Of a stretch of DNA of 64,000 bases, positions 1 through 7,731 are shown piece after piece. The stretch is from positions 62,001 to 126,000 of the forward strand of contig READ01000015.1 of assembly GCA_004293675.1 (NCBI GenBank). Reading direction: 5' to 3'. The position numbers and the translations under genes are program-made. The notes beneath the pieces were generated by a model. That model was not told where the DNA came from. It saw only the letters and a program-made list of their open reading frames with translations, and did not search any database. Numbering within the stretch: position 1 is the stretch's first letter; each line of letters opens with the position of its first letter. This DNA comes from Betaproteobacteria bacterium (lineage in GTDB: Bacteria > Pseudomonadota > Gammaproteobacteria > Burkholderiales > Casimicrobiaceae).

Positions 1-231
1 ATCCGCACGATCCGGCTCGCCCCACGCCGCGACCTCTTCGCCATGCCGCAAGATCACGCCCGACACCCCGCCCCGCACATGCACCGGCCCGCGGAGCACA
101 TTCCACGGTGCGGGATCGGTGTGATGCACGCCGAACGGGACTTGCCCAACAGTCGGCGCAGCGAACGGATCGCGCGGCCAAGGGACTTCGTGCGCGAGGG
201 AAAATTGGATAGCGTCGTTGAATGGATTCAT
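1..231 (-). CDS. Serine hydrolase (beta-lactamase/class C family), 5' part only
   Basis: An open frame begins at an ATG on the minus strand (229-231) and runs off the left edge, giving about 77 N-terminal residues. The start reads MNPFNDAIQFSLAHEVPW; further on comes a stretch like GPVHVRGGVSGVIL followed by HGEEVAAWGEPDRAD. This resembles the N terminus of beta-lactamase-related serine hydrolases, just before the SxxK active-site region. The catalytic motifs lie outside the window, so the family call rests on this short similarity only. No signal peptide is visible. The nested inverted repeat at 285-351 lies just upstream. Confidence 0.55.
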   Translation of the reverse strand, partial: MNPFNDAIQFSLAHEVPWPRDPFAAPTVGQVPFGVHHTDPAPWNVLRGPVHVRGGVSGVILRHGEEVAAWGEPDRAD

Positions 232-284
232 GGAGACATTGTCGTCGCAGGCGCGTCCCAAACAACGAGCCGATTTCAAACCAG

Positions 285-351
285 GTAGGCTGGGTTGATA
301 AACCCAGCGAGCATTTGAGAACGCTGGGTTTCGTGCCTCAACCCAGCCTAC
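285..351. repeat. REP-like nested inverted repeat
   Basis: Two 14-nt arms, GTAGGCTGGGTTGA (285-298) and its exact complement (338-351), enclose a second inverted pair of 9 nt (301-309 with 322-330, AACCCAGCG/CGCTGGGTT). The element fills the gap between the acetyltransferase stop codon and the serine hydrolase start. The two-level palindrome is typical of REP/BIME elements. It may also fold as a terminator-like hairpin at the end of the acetyltransferase transcript. Confidence 0.7.
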
Positions 352-354
352 GAG

Positions 355-855
355 CTAAGCCCACCCCATCCGCCGAGGGCGCAACCACATCGCCATTCGC
401 ATAAATCGGCGATCCAAAACGTTGATCATCGGACTGATTGGATAAAAACCGTGTTTCGCGTAAAAGGGCTGCGATCGCTCAGTGGCATTGACCTGCAGCA
501 CTTCGAGCGCCGGGTTCGCCTTTTCGACGACGTCAATTGCGTCACGAAGTAGCGACGAACCGATGCCTTGTCCATGATGCGCTGCGTCTACCGCCACGAT
601 CGACAATAAATGCGGCTTCGCGAAACTGATGTAACCGATGATTTGTTTATCGAGAACGGCAACGCTTTGGTACGACGCCTCTGAGAACGAACCCACAAGC
701 GCTTCAACACTATTTGCATCGTGAATACTGCGCAACGATTCGATTGACCAACCGGGCACATGATTGCTCGTGAACGTGCGCTGCACGAGCGAAGCAACGT
801 GAGCGGCGTCGTCTGTAGCGGCAGGTCGGAATGAAAGCACTGGTGCCTCGTTCAT
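355..855 (-). CDS. GNAT family N-acetyltransferase
   Basis: 166 residues, ATG start at 855. The central motif A region reads VDAAHHGQGIGSSLL, which fits the acetyl-CoA pyrophosphate-binding loop (Q/RxxGxG/A) of GNAT enzymes. It is preceded by the usual beta strand (HLLSIVAVDA) and followed by VLQVNATERSQPFYAKHGF, the typical motif B region. It should transfer an acetyl group from acetyl-CoA to an amine on an unknown substrate in the cytoplasm. There is no operon partner: the next gene on this strand is the serine hydrolase, beyond the REP-like repeat. Confidence 0.8.
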   Translation of the reverse strand: MNEAPVLSFRPAATDDAAHVASLVQRTFTSNHVPGWSIESLRSIHDANSVEALVGSFSEASYQSVAVLDKQIIGYISFAKPHLLSIVAVDAAHHGQGIGSSLLRDAIDVVEKANPALEVLQVNATERSQPFYAKHGFYPISPMINVLDRRFMRMAMWLRPRRMGWA

Positions 856-922
856 CGAATGGGTTTATCGTTTCGCAATCCGCCGGTCTCGCCCGTGTCA
901 CCGGTGCTGCCAGGTACGAGCG

Positions 923-1247
923 TCAGCCACTGGACAGCGCAGTTCGAAGCGCATCCGATAAGAACGGCCGTGTGTATTTTTGACAATGATCAATTCCAAG
1001 CGTGTCGCTCAAGTGATGGTGCTCGCCCGCGTCGAACGCTTCGAATACGTCCCGCGCAAATTGCGGAAGAACCTGAAAGCCCCCATAACGATCTCATCAC
1101 GTTGTCACCAAGCTCAAAACCGCATTCGCCACTCAAGTCGGCTTGAGCATCGTACGTCGCTAGTTGGTTGTAGAGATCGAAGCGTTCGACTCGAGTTTCG
1201 TTGCAGAGCGTTTCGAATGCCGCTTCCGTCAGCGGGTCGCCCGCCAT
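923..1247 (-). pseudogene. Small hypothetical gene, frameshifted at a G5 run
   Basis: An ATG at 1245-1247, 14 nt after the MoxR stop codon, opens a frame reading MAGDPLTEAAFETLCNETR and continuing to about GDNVMRSLWG. It then turns into low-quality sequence. If one G is removed from the run of five at 1080-1084 (C on the plus strand), the frame continues sensibly as GFQVLPQFARDVFEAFDAG and ends at a TGA at 923-925. The result is a protein of roughly 108 residues with normal composition. I do not recognise the family. It is either a recently inactivated gene, a sequencing error at the homopolymer, or less likely a frameshifted product. Confidence 0.45.
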
Positions 1248-1261
1248 TTGTTCCGCTCAAT

Positions 1262-2110
1262 TTATCCCCGCCGCGCCATAAACAAAAGCTTCTGAAACAA
1301 CTCCGTATCCTGCTCGTTCTTAAGCACTGCACCATACAGCGGAGCAAGCACTTTCCGCTGATCTTTCTCCCGCAACACAGCCGGATCGACATCTTCGGCG
1401 AGCAACAACTTAATCCAATCAATCAACTCGCTCGTTGAAGGTTTTTTCTTGAGCCCTGGCATTTCGCGTAGGTCGAAAAACGCTTCGAGGGCGGCGCTGA
1501 CGAGTTCTTGTTTGATGCCCGGATAATGGACATCGACGATTTTTTTCATCGTGTCTTTTTCGGGGAATTTGATGTAGTGGAAGAAGCAGCGGCGCAGAAA
1601 GGCGTCGGGCAAATCTTTTTCGTTGTTGCTGGTGATGATGAACAGCGGGCGATGTTTCGCGACGATGGTTTCGTGCGTTTCGTAAACATCGAAACTCATT
1701 TTGTCGAGTTCGCGCAGCAAATCATTCGGGAATTCGATATCGGCTTTGTCGATTTCATCGATCAACACCACTGTCGGCACGTCAGAGGCGAATGCTTCCC
1801 ACAGCACACCGTGCTTGATGTAGTTTTTGATGTCTTTGACTTTTTCGTCACCCAATTGCGAATCGCGCAAACGGCTCACTGCGTCGTATTCGTACAAGCC
1901 CTGCTGTGCTTTGGTCGTGCTTTTGATGTGCCACTGCAACAGCGGCCAGCCGAGCGAGGCGGCGACCTCTTCCGCGAGCATCGTTTTGCCGGTGCCGGGT
2001 TCGCCTTTGATGAGCAGCGGGCGCTTCAACGTAATCGCCGCGTTCACCGCGAGCAGCAAATCGGGCGTGGCGATGTAGGAATTGGTGCCTTGGAATTTTT
2101 TCGTTGTCAT
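1262..2110 (-). CDS. MoxR-type AAA+ ATPase
   Basis: 282 residues. Walker A is GEPGTGKT (about residue 37), Walker B is VVLIDEIDKAD (about 113-123), and a sensor/arginine region reads ITSNNEKDLPDAFLRRC. The order and spacing match MoxR family ATPases, which act as chaperone-like ATPases, usually with a von Willebrand factor A (VWA) partner encoded next door. No VWA gene is present here. Upstream, 6 nt away, is ccdB, and downstream is the frameshifted ORF, so it probably shares a transcript with the toxin-antitoxin pair. The start is an ATG at 2110. Confidence 0.85.
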   Translation of the reverse strand: MTTKKFQGTNSYIATPDLLLAVNAAITLKRPLLIKGEPGTGKTMLAEEVAASLGWPLLQWHIKSTTKAQQGLYEYDAVSRLRDSQLGDEKVKDIKNYIKHGVLWEAFASDVPTVVLIDEIDKADIEFPNDLLRELDKMSFDVYETHETIVAKHRPLFIITSNNEKDLPDAFLRRCFFHYIKFPEKDTMKKIVDVHYPGIKQELVSAALEAFFDLREMPGLKKKPSTSELIDWIKLLLAEDVDPAVLREKDQRKVLAPLYGAVLKNEQDTELFQKLLFMARRG

Positions 2111-2116
2111 GGGTAA

Positions 2117-2425
2117 CTAGTAGCCTTGAAAGAGGAAATCGAGCGCACTCGTTAATGCAAATCGCTCAACGCCTACGGATATGACGGGCTTCTTGAGCAA
2201 ATCAACGGGTAGCGCCTCAATGTGTTGTGTCATCACAAACATTTTCTCGCCATCGACGTCGATCGTTGGATTCAAGCGCGTTGCCGGGACGTGCGCTTTA
2301 GAAACGGGTGCGAGCGGAATGCAAGCGCGGGTAGGAATGTCTGTGACCAAGTCGGACTGCATATTAACCGCGTGAGTAAACGGCAAAAAATCACGCGGCA
2401 AGCGGTAAACGTCAAACTGCGCCAT
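2117..2425 (-). CDS. ccdB: CcdB-like toxin of a type II toxin-antitoxin pair
   Basis: About 102 residues from the ATG at 2425 ([10 protein letters not shown]). Family features are the start xxFDVY, then MQSDLVTDIPTRACIPL, then RLNPTIDVDGEKMFVMTQ, and the C terminus SALDFLFQGY. CcdB toxins poison DNA gyrase through their C-terminal residues. Here the C-terminal WGI of F-plasmid CcdB is replaced by QGY, as in many chromosomal homologues, so gyrase poisoning is not certain. The start overlaps the end of ccdA by 14 nt, the usual arrangement of translational coupling. An in-frame start further upstream (2458) would lie inside ccdA and is unlikely. Confidence 0.85.
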   Translation of the reverse strand: MAQFDVYRLPRDFLPFTHAVNMQSDLVTDIPTRACIPLAPVSKAHVPATRLNPTIDVDGEKMFVMTQHIEALPVDLLKKPVISVGVERFALTSALDFLFQGY

Positions 2426-2678
2426 TTTTCTTTTTCCATGCGCGAACCTTGTCACCAAACGTACCGTTCTTTTTCACCCATTCATTGTGCGCAAGGAGCG
2501 CTTCGCGGTTTTCTTCCAACCACTGCGCCGCCATCGCCTCTTTCACTTTTTTGCGAACGCCCTCTTCGGCACACTGAGACACATTAATCCCAAGTGCTTT
2601 AGCATCGTCAATTAAGCGAGAAGAAACGGTGATGTTGACGCGTTTCTTTTCGTCTTGCGGCAAATCATTGAGTCGCAT
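2412..2678 (-). CDS. ccdA: CcdA-like antitoxin
   Basis: 88 residues from the ATG at 2678 ([12 protein letters not shown]), chosen because a GAGGTG ribosome-binding site stands just upstream. The N-terminal part [21 protein letters not shown] fits the ribbon-helix-helix DNA-binding domain of CcdA. The C-terminal part ends [11 protein letters not shown], close to the CcdB-binding tail of known CcdA proteins. It should neutralise CcdB and repress its own promoter. It is divergent from pdxH across 82 nt that hold a small inverted repeat. Confidence 0.85.
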   Translation of the reverse strand: MRLNDLPQDEKKRVNITVSSRLIDDAKALGINVSQCAEEGVRKKVKEAMAAQWLEENREALLAHNEWVKKNGTFGDKVRAWKKKNGAV

Positions 2679-2696
2679 GAACACCTCATCGAAAGT

Positions 2697-2714
2697 GTGT
2701 GTGAAAATACACAC
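2697..2714. promoter_or_regulatory. Candidate CcdA operator (small inverted repeat)
   Basis: GTGTGT and ACACAC, separated by six A/T-rich bases, lie between the divergent ccdA and pdxH starts, about 20 nt upstream of the ccdA ATG. Autoregulated toxin-antitoxin operons usually carry such palindromes at their promoter. The assignment is inference from position only; I could not place -35 and -10 boxes with confidence. Confidence 0.35.
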
Positions 2715-2760
2715 GATCTTAGCACGCGAATTGACCGCAATTGACAATCAAGTGAACCTT

Positions 2761-3396
2761 ATGACCACCATCGCCGATCTCCGCAAAGACTACAAACTCG
2801 CCTCGCTTGGCAAACGCGATTTGGCGGCCGATCCGTTTACGCAGTTCAAAAAGTGGCTCGATGAGGCGATTGCTGCCGAAGTACCCGAGCCGACCGCGAT
2901 GAATTTGGCGACGGTTGGCGTGAACGCGCGGCCGTCGGCGCGCATCGTGCTGCTTAAGGGCATCGATGAAAAAGGTTTCGTGTTTTTTACGAACTACGAA
3001 AGCCGTAAAGGTCGTGAGTTGGCGGAATCACAGTGGGCTGCGCTCACGTTTCATTGGGTGGAGCTGGAGCGGCAAGTGCGTATCGAAGGTCACGTTGAAA
3101 AGGTCGATGCGAAAACTTCCGATGAGTATTTCAATTCGCGCCCAGTGAAGTCACGGCTGGGAGCCATTGCATCAGCGCAAAGCGAAAAAGTAGAAAGCCG
3201 CGAGGCCCTTGAGAAAGCGTTCGCAGACGCCGAAGCGCAGTACGGCGACAACCCACCGCGCCCAGCGAACTGGGGAGGCTATGTCATCGTGCCCGAGATG
3301 GTCGAATTCTGGCAAGGGCGACGCTCGCGGTTGCATGATCGCCTTGCGTTCCAGCGACAATTTGGCGGCTGGCATATCGAGCGGCTTGCGCCTTAA
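2761..3396 (+). CDS. pdxH: Pyridoxamine/pyridoxine 5'-phosphate oxidase
   Basis: 211 residues from ATG 2761 ([16 protein letters not shown]). It oxidises pyridoxamine or pyridoxine 5'-phosphate to pyridoxal 5'-phosphate with FMN. Hallmarks are MNLATVG...[45 protein letters not shown], and the C-terminal signature [14 protein letters not shown], which contacts substrate and FMN. Length is typical. The longer upstream frame (from 2629) overlaps ccdA and is not supported. It is followed after 61 nt by the retron-like non-coding region. Confidence 0.95.
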   Translation: MTTIADLRKDYKLASLGKRDLAADPFTQFKKWLDEAIAAEVPEPTAMNLATVGVNARPSARIVLLKGIDEKGFVFFTNYESRKGRELAESQWAALTFHWVELERQVRIEGHVEKVDAKTSDEYFNSRPVKSRLGAIASAQSEKVESREALEKAFADAEAQYGDNPPRPANWGGYVIVPEMVEFWQGRRSRLHDRLAFQRQFGGWHIERLAP

Positions 3397-3457
3397 TAGC
3401 CGCACCATACATCGAGCGGCGCTTGCTGAATCAGTTCCTCGCGCTTATGCTTCGTTT

Positions 3458-3630
3458 TGAACGGCATCGTGCCTAGTTGTTTCTGCAACCGATTCGTTTC
3501 GATGAAGTTGTGGGCGCGCGGGGATTCCCCGCGCGACGATCAATCGGTACTTTCCTTGTCGCAGCCTGCCCTGCGCCTTCAGCGCAGTCGGGGCAGCGAT
3601 TCGACACGCGGTAGGCGCGATGTCCGTTCG
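3458..3630 (+). ncRNA. Candidate retron msr-msd non-coding RNA
   Basis: Lies between pdxH and the reverse transcriptase. The ends pair: 3458-3475 with 3612-3630, about 18 base pairs including G-T wobbles and one bulged base (3623). These are in the position of the a1/a2 repeats of retrons. Inside, a small hairpin (3476-3489) has a U-rich loop and follows a G right after the a1 arm, a plausible branching guanosine (G3476). A pairing 3490-3494/3542-3546 encloses a perfect 9-bp G/C hairpin (3515-3523/3527-3535, loop ATT). A last stem-loop (3557-3561/3602-3606 outer, 3566-3570/3592-3596 and 3571-3576/3582-3587 inner) would be the reverse-transcribed msd part. Total size of about 170 nt fits known retron RNAs. 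Boundaries are read by eye. Confidence 0.65.
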
Positions 3631-3652
3631 CTTGTTTGCCGAGCGAAAACAC

Positions 3653-5062
3653 ATGCTGTCCGCATCCGATACCCCACCACCTCCGAAGGACGCCGCACCG
3701 CTTGCTGGTCTATCGCGAAGCATTGCGGATTTTCTGTTGTATTCGCTCGAACAAGGCTTTGCGCTGAACGCGAAAGCGCTTCGTGAACGGGCTCGCGCGC
3801 ATTTTTTTGATGCGAGCGAAATACTCGAAGCCGTGTACGTCGAGTTGGAATCTGACGAATGGCCATGGCGCGGGCAAACGGCCGATGTACTCGCCCAACG
3901 CATTCTGGTTTCTGAGGCCTTGCTCGATCTGCAAGCACCAATCGATGAGGATGAGCTCTGGTATCTGGACGACGAAACTTTGGCATCCTACAAGACCCAG
4001 CACGAAAGCTATCTCTTCTCGCTTTCGACAATGCCAGTGTGGAAGCCGCCCAGCGTTAGGGGACACGCCTGGCTTCACAGTGCGCGCAGCTCGGTTCCCT
4101 CGCTTGAGAGCGTTTCCGACATCGCAACTTGGTTAAACGTCTCCCGCGACGAATGGGATGGTGCGACGAACGCTAGCAAGTACCGCTTGCGCGTCCATCG
4201 CAAACCCAGCGGAAAGTTGCGATTGCTTGAAATCCCGCCCGAGCCCAAGCGGGTATTGCAGCGACGGCTGTTGCACCGGCTACTCGATCACGTCGCGCCG
4301 CACGAGGCAGCGCATGGATTCGTCGCTGGGCGCTCCGTGCATACCCACGCGAGCCTTCACATTCAACAGCAGGTCGTGATTCGCCTAGATCTGGCTGACT
4401 TTTTTGCAAACACGTTGGCAGCACGGGTGTTTTTGCTCTTCCGAGCGCTGGGCTTTGTGGCGCACGTGGCCAATGCACTGACTGCTCTCTGCACGACATC
4501 GCAATCGCGTGTTTCGCTGCGCGGCGCGCTCGGTGCGGAGTATTTGAACGGCAATCGCTACGATATTTACAGCGTGAACCATCTCCCGCAGGGCGCACCC
4601 TCGTCGCCCGCACTCGCCAACCTCTGCGCACATTCCCTCGACGTCAGGCTCACAGCAATCGCTGGTCAGTTCGGCGCTATCTACACGCGCTATGCCGACG
4701 ATATCGTTATCTCTGGAAGTGGCGAGATTGCAGCGCGGCCGAGAAAGTTCATCACGTTAGCTCGGGAGATCATTGCCGACGAGGGTTGGCGATTGAACCC
4801 AGACAAGACACGGATCATGCGAAACACCGGCAGGCAGTCTTTCACGGGCCTAGTGGTGAATGAACGCGTCAATGTCGCTCGCGACGAGTTTGATCGGATC
4901 AAGGCTGCAGTGCATCGCGCGACACGTGATGACGTGCCCCACGTGCTTGGCCTGCTCTCATGGCTCAAGCAGAGTTCACCGGAGCGCGCGGCGAAGCTGC
5001 GTCAAAAACTCTTAGCACGCAACGATTTGACCGATGTGCGGTCGGCGTCGAAGACTCGATGA
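3653..5062 (+). CDS. Retron-type reverse transcriptase with long N-terminal extension
   Basis: 469 residues from ATG 3653 (MLSASDTPPPP). An upstream ATG at 3620 would lie inside the a2 arm of the ncRNA. The RT domain starts near residue 175 of this product. The first catalytic Asp is in RLDLADFF (about 244-251), then LPQGAPSSPALANL (about 311-324), then YTRYADDIVISG (about 344-355) with the two catalytic Asp. The final region RQSFTGLVVN corresponds to the VTG motif typical of retron RTs. The roughly 165-residue N-terminal part has no motif I know; myxobacterial retron RTs such as that of Mx162 are similarly long. It should copy the msd part of the upstream RNA into msDNA. The 3' end overlaps the next gene in an ATGA. 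Confidence 0.85.
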   Translation: MLSASDTPPPPKDAAPLAGLSRSIADFLLYSLEQGFALNAKALRERARAHFFDASEILEAVYVELESDEWPWRGQTADVLAQRILVSEALLDLQAPIDEDELWYLDDETLASYKTQHESYLFSLSTMPVWKPPSVRGHAWLHSARSSVPSLESVSDIATWLNVSRDEWDGATNASKYRLRVHRKPSGKLRLLEIPPEPKRVLQRRLLHRLLDHVAPHEAAHGFVAGRSVHTHASLHIQQQVVIRLDLADFFANTLAARVFLLFRALGFVAHVANALTALCTTSQSRVSLRGALGAEYLNGNRYDIYSVNHLPQGAPSSPALANLCAHSLDVRLTAIAGQFGAIYTRYADDIVISGSGEIAARPRKFITLAREIIADEGWRLNPDKTRIMRNTGRQSFTGLVVNERVNVARDEFDRIKAAVHRATRDDVPHVLGLLSWLKQSSPERAAKLRQKLLARNDLTDVRSASKTR

Positions 5063-5340
5063 GCAAGGTCTTTTGCCGCAGCGGCTGCGGTGCCTGCTGC
5101 ATTGCGCCCTCGATTTCTTCGGCGATTCCCGGAATGCCCAACGGCAAACCGGCGGGCGTTCGCTGTGCGCAGTTGACCGATGACAATCGTTGCGCGATCT
5201 TTGGCGACCCTGCGCGGCCGTTGGTTTGTGTGAGCTTGCGGGCGAGTATTGAGATGTGCGGTGCCGATGAAAACGTGAGCGCGACGCAAGTTCACGCGAT
5301 GCGGTTTTTGTCGCAGATGGAGATCGCGACCCGGGGGTAA
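5059..5340 (+). CDS. YkgJ-type cysteine-cluster (putative Zn/Fe-chelating) protein
   Basis: 93 residues from ATG 5059, whose ATG overlaps the RT stop codon (ATGA). The N terminus reads MSKVFCRSGCGACCIAPSIS, followed by GKPAGVRCAQL, NRCAIF and RPLVC, with another Cys near residue 67: eight cysteines in the pattern of the YkgJ family, proposed to bind zinc or iron-sulfur. Function is unknown. Similar small proteins occur alone in many proteobacteria, so a role in the retron is not implied by the family. The overlap does imply translational coupling here. A longer frame from 4960 lies inside the RT gene and is rejected. Confidence 0.8.
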   Translation: MSKVFCRSGCGACCIAPSISSAIPGMPNGKPAGVRCAQLTDDNRCAIFGDPARPLVCVSLRASIEMCGADENVSATQVHAMRFLSQMEIATRG

Positions 5341-5400
5341 GCCACGAAATCCGCTGCGCTCATGCTGCGCAAAGAACTAATCCGAACTTTTCTGTGCTTG

Positions 5401-5484
5401 GCCTTATTAAATAAGGCGATTTTGGCAGTTCGTTGTTTTTTCGACAAACCCACACAATTTCCGCTAAGCCTTATTTAATAAGGC
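5401..5484. repeat. Two copies of a 17-bp AT-core palindrome
   Basis: GCCTTATTAAATAAGGC (5401-5417) and its reverse complement form GCCTTATTTAATAAGGC (5468-5484) lie in the gap between the convergent YkgJ-type gene and priA. Related copies sit in three other convergent gaps (40310-40332, 42522-42544, 51117-51133). They may act as bidirectional terminators or be a small dispersed repeat. Apart from these the 198-nt gap shows nothing. Confidence 0.65.
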
Positions 5485-5538
5485 GTTATCGCCTATGGTT
5501 AGGATTCAAGCCAACCTACGCCATACGAACTGCCCACG

Positions 5539-7713
5539 CTACGAAAAATCATACGGATCAACGTCAATCGCCCAACGAACCTTGGGTTTAGCCAGTTGCA
5601 TGGCGTCTCTGAGTTTCGCTAATGCATCGGCCATGGGGCGCACTTTGGGTGCGATCGCGGTCATCGTCCAGCGGGTGAAATCGGCTTTGCGGGCTAGCGG
5701 GGCGGGTTGCGGGGCGAACACTTCGCCATCGCTTTCGGCGAGTGCGTTTCGCAAGATGCTGTGGGCGTAGGTGAAGAATTCGGCCACGGCTTGTGCGTCT
5801 TTCGATTCGCCGCGAATGAGCGCCATTCGGGTGAGCGGCGGTAAGCCCATGGCGTCGCGGCTAGCGAGTGTGGCATCGGCGAATCCATCGTAATCGCTTT
5901 TGAGTAGCGATTGAAAAATCGGATGGTCGGGGAATTCGGTTTGAATCATGACTTCGCCGGGCAGCGAATGACGACCGGCGCGACCGGCTACTTGGGTGAG
6001 CAGCGCGTACATGTCCTCTTGCGCGCGAAAATCGGTGGAGAACAGCGCGCGATCGGCATCGACCACGCCGACCAACGTGAGCGCTGGAAAATCGTGGCCT
6101 TTGGCGAGCATTTGTGTGCCCACGACGATATCAATTTCGCGTGCGAGGATCTTTTCGTAGAGCTGTTGCCAGGCGTATTTGCCGGTGAGCGCATCGGTGT
6201 CGGCGCGAGCGATTCGAGCGTCCGGAAAGGCTTCAATCAGTGCGGCTTCGAGCTTTTGCGTACCCACACCAACGCCCGCCAGCTCTGGATGCCCGCAGGC
6301 AGGGCAATTCGTGGGCACGCCGGTATGAAATCCGCAGTGATGACAGCGAAGCGAGCGGGTGATTTGGTGCAGCGTTAGCTTGGCATCACAGCGCTTGCAC
6401 GGAGCGCTCCAGGCGCAATGCGGGCAGTAGAGCGCTGGCGAAAAGCCGCGGCGGTTGACCAGCACAAGGCTTTGCTCTTTTTTCGCCAAGCGATCGCTGA
6501 TGCCGTCGGCGAGCAATTCCGAGAGCCCCGATTTCACGCGTCGCCCCTTAGCCGGGATCAAGCGCATGGCGGAGGGTTGCGATGCGGTGGCGCGTTGATG
6601 CAAACGAATGTGTTGATAGCGCCCAGCGCGAGCTTGCCGCCATGATTCCAGGCTGGGCGTGGCGCTGGCGAGCACCACCGGAATGCCCGCGTGTTGGGCG
6701 CGAACGATGGCGGCATCGCGGGCGTGATAGCGTGGCGATTCGCCTTGTTTGTAGGAGCTGTCGTGCTCTTCATCGATCACGATCAAACCCAATTCGGCGG
6801 CTGGGGCGAACACGGCTAGGCGTGTACCGATGATGAGCCGTGCGCTGCCAGAATACACATCGTGCCACGCGCGATTTCGCTCGGTGGGCGAGATTTTCGA
6901 ATGCATGATGGCGGTGGGCACATCGGGCAGTGCGGCAATCACCCGATCCACGAGCTGTGGCGTCAAGTTGATTTCCGGCACCAAGAGCATCACTTGCTTG
7001 CCCGCGTTGAGCGTAGCGGCGACCAAGTCAAGGTAAACCTCGGTCTTGCCGCTGCCGGTGACGCCGTGCAACAGCGAGACGTGAAAGCCTGTGCGCTTGG
7101 CTCGAAGCGCAACTACGGCATCGCTTTGCTCAGCGGTGAACGCGGGCAAATTGGGGGAGAATGAGCCGCGCCGCTGGACTGCGAAAACAGCCTCTGCCCG
7201 CCCGGTTTGCAGCCAATCGTTGAGTGCTTTTTTGGCCGACGCGCTGAGTGTGCTGCGCACTTCGACGCTAAGCAAACCATCGTCACATGCGGCAAACGCG
7301 TCGGCGAGCGAGCGATGCGCGGTTTGCTTTGCGGTGATTTGCGCGATGGCGTCCTGCCCGATTGCGGTTAACCGCCAGCCGATGGGTTGCGCGGCAGGCG
7401 CAGCATCGTTGGGGGTGATGAGCCCGCAGGCCATGCCCAATCCCACTTGATAGTAATCGGCCACAAAGCGCGCCAGCTCAACAACTGCGGCGGGCAGCGG
7501 CGCGGAAATTACCCGCGAAATCGCTTTCAGCTTGAGCGCTGGATCGTCTTCAATCGTACTCACGGCGGTGACCAATCCGACGTGCGCGCGGCTGCCGACA
7601 GAGATTTCTACACAGGAAAACGGCCGAACGGCCAGTTCAACAGGCGCGGTGTAGTCGAGCGCTCGACCGATGCCCAGCGGCACTTCAACAGTTAGCTTAG
7701 TGAGCACTCGCAT
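5539..7713 (-). CDS. priA: Primosomal replication restart helicase PriA
   Basis: About 724 residues from ATG 7713 (MRVLTKLTVEVPL); ATG 7725 is also possible. PriA recognises stalled forks and loads DnaB through PriB/DnaT. The N-terminal DNA-binding region (LDYTAP...GSRAHVGLV) is followed by the helicase core with Walker A GVTGSGKTEVY, motif II DEEHDSSYKQ and motif III ASATPSLES. Next comes the zinc-binding insert with eight cysteines (CPHCAWSAPCKRC and CHHCGF...CPACG), then motifs V-VI with GTQMLAKGHDFP and QVAGRAGR. Length is typical. hemE is transcribed in the same direction upstream, across a 317-nt gap. Confidence 0.95.
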   Translation of the reverse strand: MRVLTKLTVEVPLGIGRALDYTAPVELAVRPFSCVEISVGSRAHVGLVTAVSTIEDDPALKLKAISRVISAPLPAAVVELARFVADYYQVGLGMACGLITPNDAAPAAQPIGWRLTAIGQDAIAQITAKQTAHRSLADAFAACDDGLLSVEVRSTLSASAKKALNDWLQTGRAEAVFAVQRRGSFSPNLPAFTAEQSDAVVALRAKRTGFHVSLLHGVTGSGKTEVYLDLVAATLNAGKQVMLLVPEINLTPQLVDRVIAALPDVPTAIMHSKISPTERNRAWHDVYSGSARLIIGTRLAVFAPAAELGLIVIDEEHDSSYKQGESPRYHARDAAIVRAQHAGIPVVLASATPSLESWRQARAGRYQHIRLHQRATASQPSAMRLIPAKGRRVKSGLSELLADGISDRLAKKEQSLVLVNRRGFSPALYCPHCAWSAPCKRCDAKLTLHQITRSLRCHHCGFHTGVPTNCPACGHPELAGVGVGTQKLEAALIEAFPDARIARADTDALTGKYAWQQLYEKILAREIDIVVGTQMLAKGHDFPALTLVGVVDADRALFSTDFRAQEDMYALLTQVAGRAGRHSLPGEVMIQTEFPDHPIFQSLLKSDYDGFADATLASRDAMGLPPLTRMALIRGESKDAQAVAEFFTYAHSILRNALAESDGEVFAPQPAPLARKADFTRWTMTAIAPKVRPMADALAKLRDAMQLAKPKVRWAIDVDPYDFS

Positions 7714-7731
7714 GCGCTTCAACATCAACAA

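Noticed and set aside
1508-2116. Long plus-strand frame opposite MoxR
   Set aside because: Antisense shadow of a gene with strong AAA+ motifs.
3620-3652. Upstream ATG for the reverse transcriptase
   Set aside because: It lies within the a2 pairing arm; the later ATG at 3653 leaves the RNA structure free and still gives a full RT.
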